Assembly (NCBI RefSeq): GCF_028553765.1
Contig: NZ_CP067134.1
Coordinates: forward strand, 2,709,001-2,773,000
Length of the DNA stretch: 64,000 nt
Reading direction: 5' to 3'
Origin: Paracoccus stylophorae
GTDB taxonomy: Bacteria; Pseudomonadota; Alphaproteobacteria; Rhodobacterales; Rhodobacteraceae
The notes beneath the pieces are model-generated. The model saw nothing but the letters and a program-made list of their open reading frames with translations, searched no databases and had not been told where the DNA came from. The translations under genes were made by a program, and so were the position numbers. Below are positions 1-9,095 of the stretch, piece after piece; the first letter of the stretch is position 1; the number at the start of each line of letters is the position of its first letter.

Positions 1-55
1 CGTTTCCGACCGGCCACGCCCTTCCTGCGACATGCCCGGCGGCCGGGCCGCCCGC

Positions 56-1222
56 TCAGGCGGCGGGCAGGCGGTTTTCGACCATGCCGGCATACCAGCT
101 TGCGCCGGCGGGGATCGCGTCGTCGTTGAAATTGTAGGCCGGGTGATGGACCATCGCCGTATCGCCGTTGCCCACGAAGATATAGGCGCCCGGACGTTCC
201 AGCAGCATATAGCTGAAATCCTCGCCGCCCATCATCGGCTGCATGTCCATGTTCACGTCGCCGGCGATCTGGCGGGCCACGTCGGCGGCCCATTCGGTCG
301 CCTGATCGTCGTTCATCGTCACCGGATAGCCGCGTTCATACTCCACCCTGGCGGTCGCGCCCATCGCGGCGGCGACATTGGTGGCGACGCGGGTGATGCC
401 TTCCTCAAGCTGGTCGCGCACGCCGGGTTCCAGGCTGCGGGCGGTGCCCTTCAGCTTGACCACCTGCGGGATGACGTTGTGCGCCGTCGAATCGGTCGAG
501 ACGACACAGACCGAGATCACCGCGTTCTTCAGCGGGTCGATATTGCGCGACACGACCGATTGCAGCGCGACGACGATCTGCGCCGCCGTCAGCGTGGTGT
601 CGATGCATTCATGCGGCTTGGCGGCGTGCCCGCCCTTGCCGGTCACGGTGATGTCGAACTGGTCGGCGGCGGCCATCATCGCCCCCGGCTTGATCGCGAA
701 GGTGCCGGTGGGAACGCCCGGCATGTTGTGCATCCCGTAGACCTCGTCGATCTTCCAGCGCTCGATCAGACCGTCCTTGACCATCGCGTCGCCGCCTGCC
801 CCGCCCTCTTCGGCGGGCTGGAAGATGACCACCGCGGTGCCGTCGAAATTGCGCGTCTCGGCCAGGTATTTCGCCGCCCCCAGCAACATCGCGGTGTGGC
901 CGTCATGGCCGCAGGCATGCATCTTGCCCGGCGTCTTCGAGGCGTATTCGACCCCCGTCTGTTCGTGGATCGGCAGCGCATCCATGTCCGCGCGCAGGCC
1001 GATCACCCGGCCCTTGCTGTCGGAATTTCCGCGGATGACGCCCACGACACCGGTCCGGCCGATCCCTTCGGTCACCTCGTCGCAGCCGAATTCGCGCAGC
1101 AGGTCGGCGACCTTTCCGGCGGTCCGGTGCACGTCGTAAAGCAGTTCGGGATGTTCGTGGAAATCGCGGCGCCAGGCGGTGATCTGGGGCAGCAGTTCGG
1201 CAAAGCGGTTCTTGACGGGCAT
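56..1222 (-). CDS. M20-family amidohydrolase (hippurate hydrolase / N-acyl-amino-acid deacylase type)
   Basis: A 388-aa cytosolic metallo-amidohydrolase expected to release an amino acid from an N-acyl conjugate. Seen: the metal-site motif HACGHDGHTAM, the EEGG motif about 35 residues later that carries the general base, and GGEDFSYM near the C-terminus. Length and motif order fit the M20D (hippurate hydrolase/IAA-amino acid hydrolase) group. The start MPVKNRF was chosen because upstream in-frame sequence does not look like protein and this is a normal family N-terminus. It lies downstream of, and in the same direction as, the fused ABC ATPase gene, suggesting that it cleaves the compound the importer brings in. 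The natural substrate cannot be read from sequence. Confidence 0.9.
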   Translation of the reverse strand: MPVKNRFAELLPQITAWRRDFHEHPELLYDVHRTAGKVADLLREFGCDEVTEGIGRTGVVGVIRGNSDSKGRVIGLRADMDALPIHEQTGVEYASKTPGKMHACGHDGHTAMLLGAAKYLAETRNFDGTAVVIFQPAEEGGAGGDAMVKDGLIERWKIDEVYGMHNMPGVPTGTFAIKPGAMMAAADQFDITVTGKGGHAAKPHECIDTTLTAAQIVVALQSVVSRNIDPLKNAVISVCVVSTDSTAHNVIPQVVKLKGTARSLEPGVRDQLEEGITRVATNVAAAMGATARVEYERGYPVTMNDDQATEWAADVARQIAGDVNMDMQPMMGGEDFSYMLLERPGAYIFVGNGDTAMVHHPAYNFNDDAIPAGASWYAGMVENRLPAA

Positions 1223-1274
1223 GATCGGTCTCCTTCGCCCATAAGGATGATATCTTTGTGCATGCCGTGCAAGT

Positions 1275-1330
1275 GGGGGCGCTGCCCCCGGCGCCTTGCG
1301 GCGCCTCCCCCGAGGTATTTGGAAAGAGGG
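1275..1330 (+). repeat. GC-rich intergenic repeat, copy 1 (two hairpins plus GGTATTTGG-AAAGAG tail)
   Basis: Between the amidohydrolase and the ABC ATPase gene. It holds two adjacent inverted repeats, GGGGGC/GCCCCC (1275-1280 with 1284-1289) and GGCGCC/GGCGCC (1290-1295 with 1300-1305), followed by CCCCCGAGGTATTTGG and AAAGAG. Related tails occur at 25796-25816 and 57125-57147. Such hairpin-plus-TATTTGG elements are, to my knowledge, frequent between Rhodobacteraceae genes. The hairpins could also end or attenuate the ABC ATPase transcript, although no T-run follows. Confidence 0.6.
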
Positions 1331-1386
1331 CGAGGCGGCAGGGGCACAGGCGCGGCCGGGGGATGCAGGCCGCACCGGGTCTGCGG

Positions 1387-3219
1387 TCAGGAATGCGTCC
1401 TCGGCTCGACCAGCACCCGGTGGCCCGGTGCGACCTCGCGATAGACCGAGGGCGAGGCCTGATGATCGACCGGATGGATGGGCGAGGGAATCGGCTGGAA
1501 GCTGAGATCCTCGCTGATCTTCTTCTGGCGCGGATCGGCCACCGGCACCGCCAGCATCAGTTGCCGCGTATAGCTGTGCTGGGGATTTTCGAAGACCTGC
1601 TGGCGGGTTCCCATCTCGACGATGCGGCCCAGATACATGACGCCGACATGATGGCTGACCCGTTCGACCACCGCCATGTCGTGGCTGATGAACAGCATCG
1701 AGATGCCCAGATCCTGCTGCAACTCCATCAGCAGGTTCAGCACCTGCGCCTGCACCGACACGTCCAGCGCCGACACCGCCTCGTCGGCGACGATCAGTTT
1801 CGGGTTCAGCGCCAGGGCGCGGGCGATCGCGATGCGCTGTCGCTGGCCGCCCGACATCTCGTGCGGATAGCGGCGCATGAAATGGCGCGGCAGTTCCACC
1901 CGGTCGAACAGCGCGGCGATCCGGTCCTGCCGTTCCGAGCGACTGCCGATGCCGAAATTCTGCATCGGTTCGGCCACCTGATCGTAAAGCTTCATATGCG
2001 GATCGAGGCTGGCGAACGGGTCCTGAAAGATCATCTGCATGTAGCGCCGGGCGCGGCGCAGCGCCGAGGGCGACAGCGCCAGCACATCCGTCCCGTCCAG
2101 ATCGACCTGCCCCGATTGCGGCTCGACCAGCCGCAGGATCGAGCGGCCGCAGGTGGATTTGCCGCACCCCGATTCGCCGACCAGAGACATCGTCTCGCCG
2201 GAATTGATCGTGAAGCTGACATCCTCGACCGCGTGGACATTCGCCACGGTGCGGCGCAGAAGACCGCCCTTGACGGCAAAGCGCGTGGTCAGATGTTTCA
2301 CCGTCAGCAGCGGTCTGGGATCGGCCACGATGATCGGTTCGGGCTTGCCCATCGTGCCGTCATGCATCAGCCGCAGCCGTTCTGGGGCAGGCTTGCCGGT
2401 CATCTCGCCCAGGCGCGGCACGGCGGCCAGCAGCATCCGGGTGTAATCCTGCTGCGGATTTTCGAAGATCTCGGTGACCGGTCCTTCTTCGACCTTGTCG
2501 CCGCGATACATCACCACCACCCGGTCGGCCATCTGCGCGACCACCGCCATGTCGTGGGTGATGAACATCACCGCGATCTGCTTTTCGCGCTTCAGCCGGT
2601 CGATCAGCGCCAGGATCTCGGCCTGGATGGTCACGTCCAGCGCCGTGGTGGGTTCGTCGCAGATCAGCAGGCGCGGCTCGCACGCCATGGCGATGGCGAT
2701 CACCACGCGCTGGCGCATCCCGCCGGACAGTTCGTGCGGATACTGGTCCAGCCGGCGTTCGGGTTCGGGGATGCGCACCTGGTGCAGGATCTCCAGCGCG
2801 CGGGCGCGGGCCTGTTTCCTGTCCATGCCGCGATGTGCGACCAGACCTTCGGCAAGCTGGTCGCCCACCGTGAAGACCGGGTTCAGCGCCGTCATCGGTT
2901 CCTGAAAGATCATGCCGATCCGGTTGCCGCGAATGTCGCGCATCGCGGGCGTCGACTGCCGCGCCAGGTCGATCATCACGCCATCGCCCGGATCGAACAT
3001 CAGCCGTCCATTGGTGATCGTGCCGCCGCCGAATTCGACCAGCCGCATCAGCGACAGCGAACTGACCGACTTGCCCGATCCCGATTCGCCCACCACGCAC
3101 ACGCATTCGCCGGGCCGGATGTCGAAGCTGACATCCTTGACCCCGACCACGACACCGTCATTGGTGTCGAATTCGACGCGCAGCTTTTCAATGGAAACAA
3201 GCGGATTTTCGTCCAGCAT
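1387..3219 (-). CDS. ABC transporter ATP-binding protein, fused double ATPase (oligopeptide/glutathione import type)
   Basis: A 610-aa fusion of two peptide-type ABC ATPases (DppD-like then DppF-like, the GsiA arrangement), energising import through the permeases encoded at 7088-9083. First half: Walker A GESGSGKS at residues 44-51, signature HELSGGMRQR and Walker B LLICDEPTTALD. Second half: Walker A GESGCGKST, signature HEMSGGQRQR and LIVADEAVSALD. Each half ends with the FENPQ...YTR segment typical of the oligopeptide group. The start MLDENPL was preferred; an upstream in-frame extension reaches into the divergent promoter region and looks non-coding. Transcribed divergently from the binding-protein genes, with a shared 278-bp intergenic region. 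Confidence 0.93.
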   Translation of the reverse strand: MLDENPLVSIEKLRVEFDTNDGVVVGVKDVSFDIRPGECVCVVGESGSGKSVSSLSLMRLVEFGGGTITNGRLMFDPGDGVMIDLARQSTPAMRDIRGNRIGMIFQEPMTALNPVFTVGDQLAEGLVAHRGMDRKQARARALEILHQVRIPEPERRLDQYPHELSGGMRQRVVIAIAMACEPRLLICDEPTTALDVTIQAEILALIDRLKREKQIAVMFITHDMAVVAQMADRVVVMYRGDKVEEGPVTEIFENPQQDYTRMLLAAVPRLGEMTGKPAPERLRLMHDGTMGKPEPIIVADPRPLLTVKHLTTRFAVKGGLLRRTVANVHAVEDVSFTINSGETMSLVGESGCGKSTCGRSILRLVEPQSGQVDLDGTDVLALSPSALRRARRYMQMIFQDPFASLDPHMKLYDQVAEPMQNFGIGSRSERQDRIAALFDRVELPRHFMRRYPHEMSGGQRQRIAIARALALNPKLIVADEAVSALDVSVQAQVLNLLMELQQDLGISMLFISHDMAVVERVSHHVGVMYLGRIVEMGTRQQVFENPQHSYTRQLMLAVPVADPRQKKISEDLSFQPIPSPIHPVDHQASPSVYREVAPGHRVLVEPRTHS

Positions 3220-3497
3220 GGAACATCCCCGGTTCAGGCCATCCGCGAAGGCTAGCCGGGCAACCGCGAATGTCAAAGCGAAACCGCCGGGTGTCACAAA
3301 GCCCGGACGGGGCTTTCAAAAACGCTTGCTTTTCAAATGGGGTTGGTTTGAAACTGAGGGCAGTCCGCAGGGATGGCGGCACGCAGAACGACACCCGGAA
3401 CAACCGGAAAGACAATGAAAACCGACGGCCCTTCAACGGCTTGCGACGCGCGGCGTGCCCTGCCCCCGACGGGACCTATCCCCAACAGGAGCGATTG

Positions 3498-5201
3498 ATG
3501 AAACTGAGAACCTTGTTGATGGGCGCGGCGGCGACGCTGTCGCTGGCCCCTGCGGCGATGGCCGAACGCGGCGCGGACGGTCAGGTCAACATCATCATGT
3601 GGCAGGCGCCGTCGACGATGAACCTGTATCTGTCCAGCGGCACCAAGGACATCATCGCCGCCAGCATGACGCTGGAGCCGCTGGCCAGCTTCACCCCCGA
3701 CGGCAAGCTGACCCCGCGCCTGGCGGCCGAACTGCCCTCGCTGGAAAATGGCGGGATTTCCGAGGATCTGAAGACCGTCACCTGGAAGCTGAAAGAGGGG
3801 ATCAAGTGGTCGGACGGCAGCGACCTGACCGCCGATGACGTGGTCTTCACGGCCAATTACTGCCTGGACCCCGATGGCGGCTGCGCGCAGCTTGCCAAGT
3901 TCGAGGGCGTCGAAAAGGTCGAGGCGGTCGATCCGCTGACCGTGCAGGTGACGTTCACCGAACCGCATCCCGACCCGTTCTCGGCCTTCGTGGGCGGGCA
4001 GTCGCCGATCCTGCAAAAGGCGCAGTTCGAAAACTGCATCGGCGCCGCCGCGCCCACCTGCACCGAACAGAATTTCAACCCGATCGGCACCGGCCCCTTC
4101 AAGGTGATCGAGTTCAAGACCAACGACGTGATCACGTTCGAGGCCAATCCCGAATATCGCGACCTCGAAAAACCCGCCTTCGCGACGCTGACGATCAAGG
4201 GCGGCGGCGATGCGGCGGCGGCGGCGCGTTCGGTTCTGGAAACGGGCGAATTCGACTATGCCTGGAACACCCAGCTTGCGCCCGACGTGCTGGCGGGGAT
4301 GGCCGCGAACGGCAAGGGTCATGTCGAGACCGCGTTCGGCAGCCTTGTGGAACGCATCCATGTGAACCTGACCGACCCCTCGCCCTCGCTGCCCGAGGGT
4401 GAGCGGTCGACGACCCAGCATCCCCATCCGTTCCTGACCGATCCGGCGGTGCGTCAGGCGCTGTCCATGGCCATCGACCGGCAGTTGCTGACCGAGATCG
4501 GCTATGGCCAGGCCGGTCAGCCGACCTGCAATCTGGTTCCCGCGCCCGAAGCCTGGGCCTCGGAAAACATGGATTGCCTGAACCAGGACATCGAAGGCGC
4601 GAAAAAGCTGCTGGACGATGCCGGGTGGGTGCCGGGCGGCGACGGCGTGCGCGAAAAGGACGGGATGCGGCTGTCGCTGCTGTACCAGACCGCCGTGAAC
4701 GCGGTGCGGCAGGATTTTCAGGCGCTGATCAAGCAGTGGTGGTCGGAAATCGGAATCGAGACCGAATTGAAGACCGTCGATGCCTCGGTCTTCTTCGGCA
4801 GCGATCCCGGCTCGCCCGACACGTTCCAGAAATTCTATGCCGATGTCGAGATGTATGCCAACAACTTCGAAGGCAACAACCCCGAACCCTATCTGGCCAA
4901 GAACACCTGCGACAAGGCGCCGGGACCGGACAACCAGTGGCAGGGTGAGAATACCAGCCGCTATTGCGACCCGGAATATGACAAGCTGGTGGTGGAACTG
5001 GGCCAGACGGTCGATCTGACCGAACGCGGCAATCTGGGCAAGCGGATGAACGAGATGATCACCCGCGACAGCCACGCGGTCATCCCGCTGGTCTATCGCG
5101 GCACCGCCTCGGCCGTCAGCGACACGCTGGGCGGCGTCGAACTGAACGCCTGGGATACCGAGATCTGGAACGTCGCGGACTGGTATCGCAAATCCGAATG
5201 A
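3498..5201 (+). CDS. ABC transporter substrate-binding protein 1 (peptide/SBP family 5)
   Basis: A 567-aa periplasmic binding protein, family 5 (DppA/OppA type). Signal peptide MKLRTLLMGAAATLSLAP followed by AAMA, with cleavage probably before ERGADG. Typical landmarks are LEPLASFTPDG, LKEGIKWSDG, DPAVRQALSMAIDR and IGIETELKTVD. Eight cysteines in the mature chain occur in pairs (YCLDPDGGC, NCIGAAAPTC, TCNLVPAPE...DC, TCDKAPGPD...YC) and all are conserved in the next gene, so up to four disulfides are likely. AACAGGAGCG precedes the ATG at 3498, which fixes the start. Ligand unknown; the nearby amidohydrolase suggests a peptide or acylated amino acid. Confidence 0.93.
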   Translation: MKLRTLLMGAAATLSLAPAAMAERGADGQVNIIMWQAPSTMNLYLSSGTKDIIAASMTLEPLASFTPDGKLTPRLAAELPSLENGGISEDLKTVTWKLKEGIKWSDGSDLTADDVVFTANYCLDPDGGCAQLAKFEGVEKVEAVDPLTVQVTFTEPHPDPFSAFVGGQSPILQKAQFENCIGAAAPTCTEQNFNPIGTGPFKVIEFKTNDVITFEANPEYRDLEKPAFATLTIKGGGDAAAAARSVLETGEFDYAWNTQLAPDVLAGMAANGKGHVETAFGSLVERIHVNLTDPSPSLPEGERSTTQHPHPFLTDPAVRQALSMAIDRQLLTEIGYGQAGQPTCNLVPAPEAWASENMDCLNQDIEGAKKLLDDAGWVPGGDGVREKDGMRLSLLYQTAVNAVRQDFQALIKQWWSEIGIETELKTVDASVFFGSDPGSPDTFQKFYADVEMYANNFEGNNPEPYLAKNTCDKAPGPDNQWQGENTSRYCDPEYDKLVVELGQTVDLTERGNLGKRMNEMITRDSHAVIPLVYRGTASAVSDTLGGVELNAWDTEIWNVADWYRKSE

Positions 5202-5307
5202 CGCGGGACGCATATCGGGCCGCGCCGGGCAGAACGCCCGGCGCGGTCGTTGCCGGGGTCGCGCCCCTGCGTCCGGCACCCCATCGCCACAACGAAAGGA
5301 CAGACCG

Positions 5308-7026
5308 ATGACCGGCACCGCCACACGCCGCCGCACCACCGCCGCCGCGCTGACCGCCCTGTGCGCCGCCTCTCCGGCTTTTGCCGAACGGGGGACGGAT
5401 GGCGAATTGCGGCTGATGCTGTGGCAGGCGCCCTCGACGCTGAACGTCTATCTGTCCACCGGCACCAAGGACATGCTGGCCTCGTCGCTGGTTCTGGAAC
5501 CGCTGGCCGGGTTCGCGCCGGACGGCAGCATCTATCCGCGTCTGGCGGCCGAGATCCCCACCACCGAAAACGGCGGTCTGGCCGAAGACCTGACCTCGAT
5601 CACCTGGACGCTGAAGGAAGGGCTGACATGGTCCGACGGCAGCCCTGTCACCGCCGAGGACGTGAAATTCACCGCCGATTACTGCATGGACCCGCAAGGC
5701 GGCTGTGCGCAGCTTGCCAAATTCGAAGGCATCGACAAGGTCGAGGTGGTGGACCCGCGCACGGTGAAGATCAGCTTTACCGAACCGCGCCCCAACCCCT
5801 ATGAGGCGTTCGTCGGCAGCCTTGCGCCGGTGATCCAGAAGGCGCAGTTCGCAGACTGCACCGGCGCGCGCACCAGTTCCTGCACCGACCAGAATTTCGG
5901 CCCCATCGGCACCGGACCGTTCCGCGTCACCCGGTTTCTGACCAACGATGTCTCGACCTACGAGGCCAATCCCGAATATCGCGACCCGTCTCTGCCCGCC
6001 TTTGCGACCGTGACGCTGAAGGGCGGCGGCGATTCCGCCTCGGCGGCGCGGGCGGTGCTGGAAACCGGCGAATACGATTACGGCTGGAACGTGCAGCTTT
6101 CCCCCGAGGTGTTGCAGGGCATGCTGGCCGCCGGCAAGGGCCAGCTTGAGGTCGATTTCGGCGCCACCGTCGAACATGTGGTGCTGAACATGTCCGACCC
6201 CTCGCCCGATCTGTCCGAGGGCGAGCGGTCGACGATCCAGCATCCGCACCCGATCCTGTCCGACGAACGCGTGCGCCGCGCCCTGTCCATGGCCATCGAC
6301 CGCAATCTGCTGAACGAGGTGGGATATGGCGACACCGGCCGCGCCACCTGCAACATGGTTCCCGCCCCCGAGGTGTTCGCCGCCGACAACACCGACTGCC
6401 TGACCCAGGACATCGAGGGCGCCCGCGCACTGCTGGACGAGGCCGGCTGGACCGACAGCGACGGCGACGGCGTGCGCGACAAGGACGGGCGCAAACTGTC
6501 GCTGCTGTTCCAGTCCTCGGTCAACTCGGTCCGGCAGGATTTTCAGGCGCTGATCAAGCAGTGGTGGTCGGAAATCGGGGTCGAGACCGAGTTGAAGACC
6601 GTCGATGCCTCGGTCTTTTTCGGCAGCGATCCCGGCTCGCCCGACACGCTGACCAAGTTCTATGCCGACGCGCAGATGTATACGACCGTCTTCGACGGCA
6701 CCGACCCCGGCAGCTATCTGGCCAAGCGCACCTGCGACAAGGCGCCCGGACCGGAAAACCAGTGGCAGGGCGAGAATGCGGGCCGCTATTGCGACCCCGA
6801 ATACGACGCGCTGATCGATGAGCTGGGCCGCACCGCCGGGATCGAAAAGCGGGGCGAACTGGCGCGCCAGGCGAACCTGATGCTGACCCGCGATTCGATG
6901 GGAATGCTGCCGCTGATCGCGCGCGGCCGCGTCTCGGTCAGTTCGAACCGGCTGGACGGGGTGCAGATGAACGCATGGGACAGCGAGTTCTGGAACATCG
7001 CCGAATGGTCCCGCGCGGCAGAATGA
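5308..7026 (+). CDS. ABC transporter substrate-binding protein 2 (tandem paralogue)
   Basis: A 572-aa paralogue of the preceding gene, colinear end to end, with signal peptide MTGTATRRRTTAAALTALC... and cleavage probably after AFA before ERGTDG. The same eight cysteines are present (YCMDPQGGC, DCTGARTSSC, TCNMVPAPE...DC, TCDKAPGPE...YC). GAAAGGACAG lies just before the ATG. Two binding proteins feeding one permease pair suggests a widened ligand range. A 117-base stretch (6532-6648) is almost identical to 4707-4823, far above the rest of the alignment, which suggests local gene conversion. It lies 61 bp before the permease genes in the same direction. Confidence 0.92.
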   Translation: MTGTATRRRTTAAALTALCAASPAFAERGTDGELRLMLWQAPSTLNVYLSTGTKDMLASSLVLEPLAGFAPDGSIYPRLAAEIPTTENGGLAEDLTSITWTLKEGLTWSDGSPVTAEDVKFTADYCMDPQGGCAQLAKFEGIDKVEVVDPRTVKISFTEPRPNPYEAFVGSLAPVIQKAQFADCTGARTSSCTDQNFGPIGTGPFRVTRFLTNDVSTYEANPEYRDPSLPAFATVTLKGGGDSASAARAVLETGEYDYGWNVQLSPEVLQGMLAAGKGQLEVDFGATVEHVVLNMSDPSPDLSEGERSTIQHPHPILSDERVRRALSMAIDRNLLNEVGYGDTGRATCNMVPAPEVFAADNTDCLTQDIEGARALLDEAGWTDSDGDGVRDKDGRKLSLLFQSSVNSVRQDFQALIKQWWSEIGVETELKTVDASVFFGSDPGSPDTLTKFYADAQMYTTVFDGTDPGSYLAKRTCDKAPGPENQWQGENAGRYCDPEYDALIDELGRTAGIEKRGELARQANLMLTRDSMGMLPLIARGRVSVSSNRLDGVQMNAWDSEFWNIAEWSRAAE

Positions 7027-7087
7027 CCCTTCCCGCCGCATCCGCGCCGCCGACGACCGCCGCAAAAGCCCGCCACCAGAGGGTCAG

Positions 7088-8095
7088 ATGCTGAATTTCA
7101 CGATCCGCAGATTGCTGCTGGCCATTCCGACGCTGCTGTTCATCTCGCTGGTGATCTTCCTGCTGCTCGAGGCGTCGCCCGGCGATCCGCTGGGCGATGT
7201 GCCCCTGACCGTGCCGCCCGAGGTCAAGGAAAGGATGCGCGAGGCGCTGGGGCTGGGTCAGGCGTGGTATATCCGCTATGTCCTGTGGCTGAAGCAGTTC
7301 TTCTGGGTCGAGCCGCTGCATTGGTTCGACCATTTCTTCGGCACCGGCTTCAGCGACGGCAGGCAGCGGATCATCAGCTTTCAGTCGCGCAGCCCGGTCT
7401 TCGACGTGATCGCGCAGCGCCTGCCCCAGACCCTGATCGTGGTCGGCATGTCCTATATCGTCGGCGTCATGATCGCGATCCCGATCGGCATCCTGTCGGC
7501 CTATCGGCAATATTCGTGGTTCGATCAGGTCGGGACCTTCGTGTCGATGATCGGCTTCTCGATGCCGACCTTCTTCACCGGGGTGGTGATGATCATCGTC
7601 TTCGGGGTCAAGCTGCAATGGTTTCCGTCGGTCTATGACACGACGCTGGTCGTGCGCGACTGGGACAGCTTTCTGGCGCAGGCGCGGCAGATGGTGATGC
7701 CGGTGACGGTGCTGGCGCTGTATAACGCAGCCCAGGTCAGCCGGTTCATGCGCGCCTCGATGCTGGACAATCTGGGACAGGATTACGTCCGCACCGCCCG
7801 CGCCAAGGGTCTGAGCGAGCGCAAGGTGGTGCTGAAACACGTGCTGCGCAACAGCCTGATCCCGGTCGTCACCGTGATCGCCCTGGGCCTGCCCACCGTG
7901 TTCGGCGGCGCGCTGATCACCGAACAGGTGTTCAAGGTCAACGGCATCGGCCAGTTGCTGATCACCGCGATCTATGCCAACGACCTGCCGATGGTGCTGA
8001 CGGTGACGTTCCTGTTCGCGATCCTGATCGTCCTGTTCACGCTGATCGCCGACGTGCTTTACGGCCTTCTCGATCCAAGGATCCGCTATGACTGA
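7088..8095 (+). CDS. ABC transporter permease, DppB-like
   Basis: A 335-aa inner-membrane permease of the dipeptide/oligopeptide class. It starts MLNFTIRRLLLAIPTLLFIS (first membrane helix) followed by the short periplasmic region typical of DppB. The EAA-type cytoplasmic loop that contacts the ATPase is visible as RTARAKGLSERKVVLKHVLR near residues 236-255, and the conserved LITEQVFKVNGIG segment follows. The stop overlaps the next gene's start by 8 bp, so the two permeases are translationally coupled. Confidence 0.93.
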   Translation: MLNFTIRRLLLAIPTLLFISLVIFLLLEASPGDPLGDVPLTVPPEVKERMREALGLGQAWYIRYVLWLKQFFWVEPLHWFDHFFGTGFSDGRQRIISFQSRSPVFDVIAQRLPQTLIVVGMSYIVGVMIAIPIGILSAYRQYSWFDQVGTFVSMIGFSMPTFFTGVVMIIVFGVKLQWFPSVYDTTLVVRDWDSFLAQARQMVMPVTVLALYNAAQVSRFMRASMLDNLGQDYVRTARAKGLSERKVVLKHVLRNSLIPVVTVIALGLPTVFGGALITEQVFKVNGIGQLLITAIYANDLPMVLTVTFLFAILIVLFTLIADVLYGLLDPRIRYD

Positions 8096-9083
8096 GGCCG
8101 AAAAACAGCGCCGGCTGGACACGCAGGAACTGGTCGACGAATCCGCGTCGGGCGCGCCCGTCACCAGCGAATTGCCGCCCGACAACCCGGTGCGGGCGGG
8201 GGGCGAGACGCGCAGCCAGTGGCACGATGTCTGGCGCCAGTTCCGCAGCCACAAGGGCGCGATGGTGGCGCTGGTCCTGTTCGTGGGCGTGCTGCTGTTC
8301 GTGTCGATCGGCCCGCTTCTGTGGACGCTGGACCCGACCTATGTCGATATCCGGGCGCGCAACACGGGCTTTGTTCCCGCCCATCCGCTTGGCACCGATC
8401 AGCTTGGCCGCGACATGCTGGCGCGGCTGATGGCGGGCGGGCGCGTGTCCATCGCGGTCGGGCTGACGGCAATGATCATCGCCGTCACCCTGGGCAGTTT
8501 CATCGGCGTCGTGGCCGGCTATTTCCGCCGGCTGGACGCGCCGCTGATGCGCCTGACCGAGCTGTTTCTGGCCCTGCCGCTGCTGCCGCTGCTGCTGCTG
8601 ATGGTGACGCTGTTCCGCGAACCGCTGTCGCAGAATTTCGGGCCGGCGATGGGGATCTTCATCCTGATCGTGTCGGCCATCGGCGCGACCAGCTGGATGC
8701 AGTCGGCGCGGATCGTGCGCGGCGACGTGCTGGGGCTGAAGGAACGCGAATTCATCCTGGCCGCCAAGTCGATCGGCACGCCGCCGCGCCGGATGATCCT
8801 GCGCCACATCCTGCCCAACGTGATGTCGCCGATCATGGTGGCGGCGACCCTAGGCATCGCCACCGCGATCATCACCGAAAGCGCGCTCAGCTTTCTGGGG
8901 CTGGGCTTTCCGCCCGATTTCCCGACCTGGGGCCGGCTGCTTTTCGACGCGGTGGACCAGATGGTGCTGTATCCAAGCCGCGTCATCCTGCCGGGCGTCT
9001 TCATCTCGCTGACGGTCTTGTGCGTGAACTATATCGGTGACGGTCTGCGCGACGCGATGGACCCGCGCATCCGCGGCAGGTAA
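8088..9083 (+). CDS. ABC transporter permease, DppC-like
   Basis: A 331-aa inner-membrane permease pairing with the DppB-like protein. It has a 50-residue polar N-terminus, a first helix GAMVALVLFVGVLLFVSIGP, the family motif HPLGTDQLGRDMLARLMAG, the EAA loop ILAAKSIGTPPRRMILRHIL, and the closing SFLGLGFPPDFPTWGRLL. It is the last gene of the binding-protein/permease operon and ends 12 bp before the convergent aldehyde dehydrogenase gene. Confidence 0.93.
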   Translation: MTEAEKQRRLDTQELVDESASGAPVTSELPPDNPVRAGGETRSQWHDVWRQFRSHKGAMVALVLFVGVLLFVSIGPLLWTLDPTYVDIRARNTGFVPAHPLGTDQLGRDMLARLMAGGRVSIAVGLTAMIIAVTLGSFIGVVAGYFRRLDAPLMRLTELFLALPLLPLLLLMVTLFREPLSQNFGPAMGIFILIVSAIGATSWMQSARIVRGDVLGLKEREFILAAKSIGTPPRRMILRHILPNVMSPIMVAATLGIATAIITESALSFLGLGFPPDFPTWGRLLFDAVDQMVLYPSRVILPGVFISLTVLCVNYIGDGLRDAMDPRIRGR

Positions 9084-9095
9084 GTCCGCGTCTCC

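Noticed and set aside
1..55. Possible gene end or terminator at the left edge
   Set aside because: Only a short GC-rich inverted repeat (GGCGGCC/GGCCGCC) is visible, with no T-run and no supported frame.
3270..3497. In-frame extension of binding protein 1 upstream of the ATG at 3498
   Set aside because: It would bury the signal peptide and ignore the AACAGGAGCG ribosome site.
3333..5339. Long minus-strand frame opposite the first binding-protein gene, and a similar one at 5116-7065
   Set aside because: Both mirror well-supported binding-protein genes and resemble each other only because those genes are paralogues. No motif or start signal.
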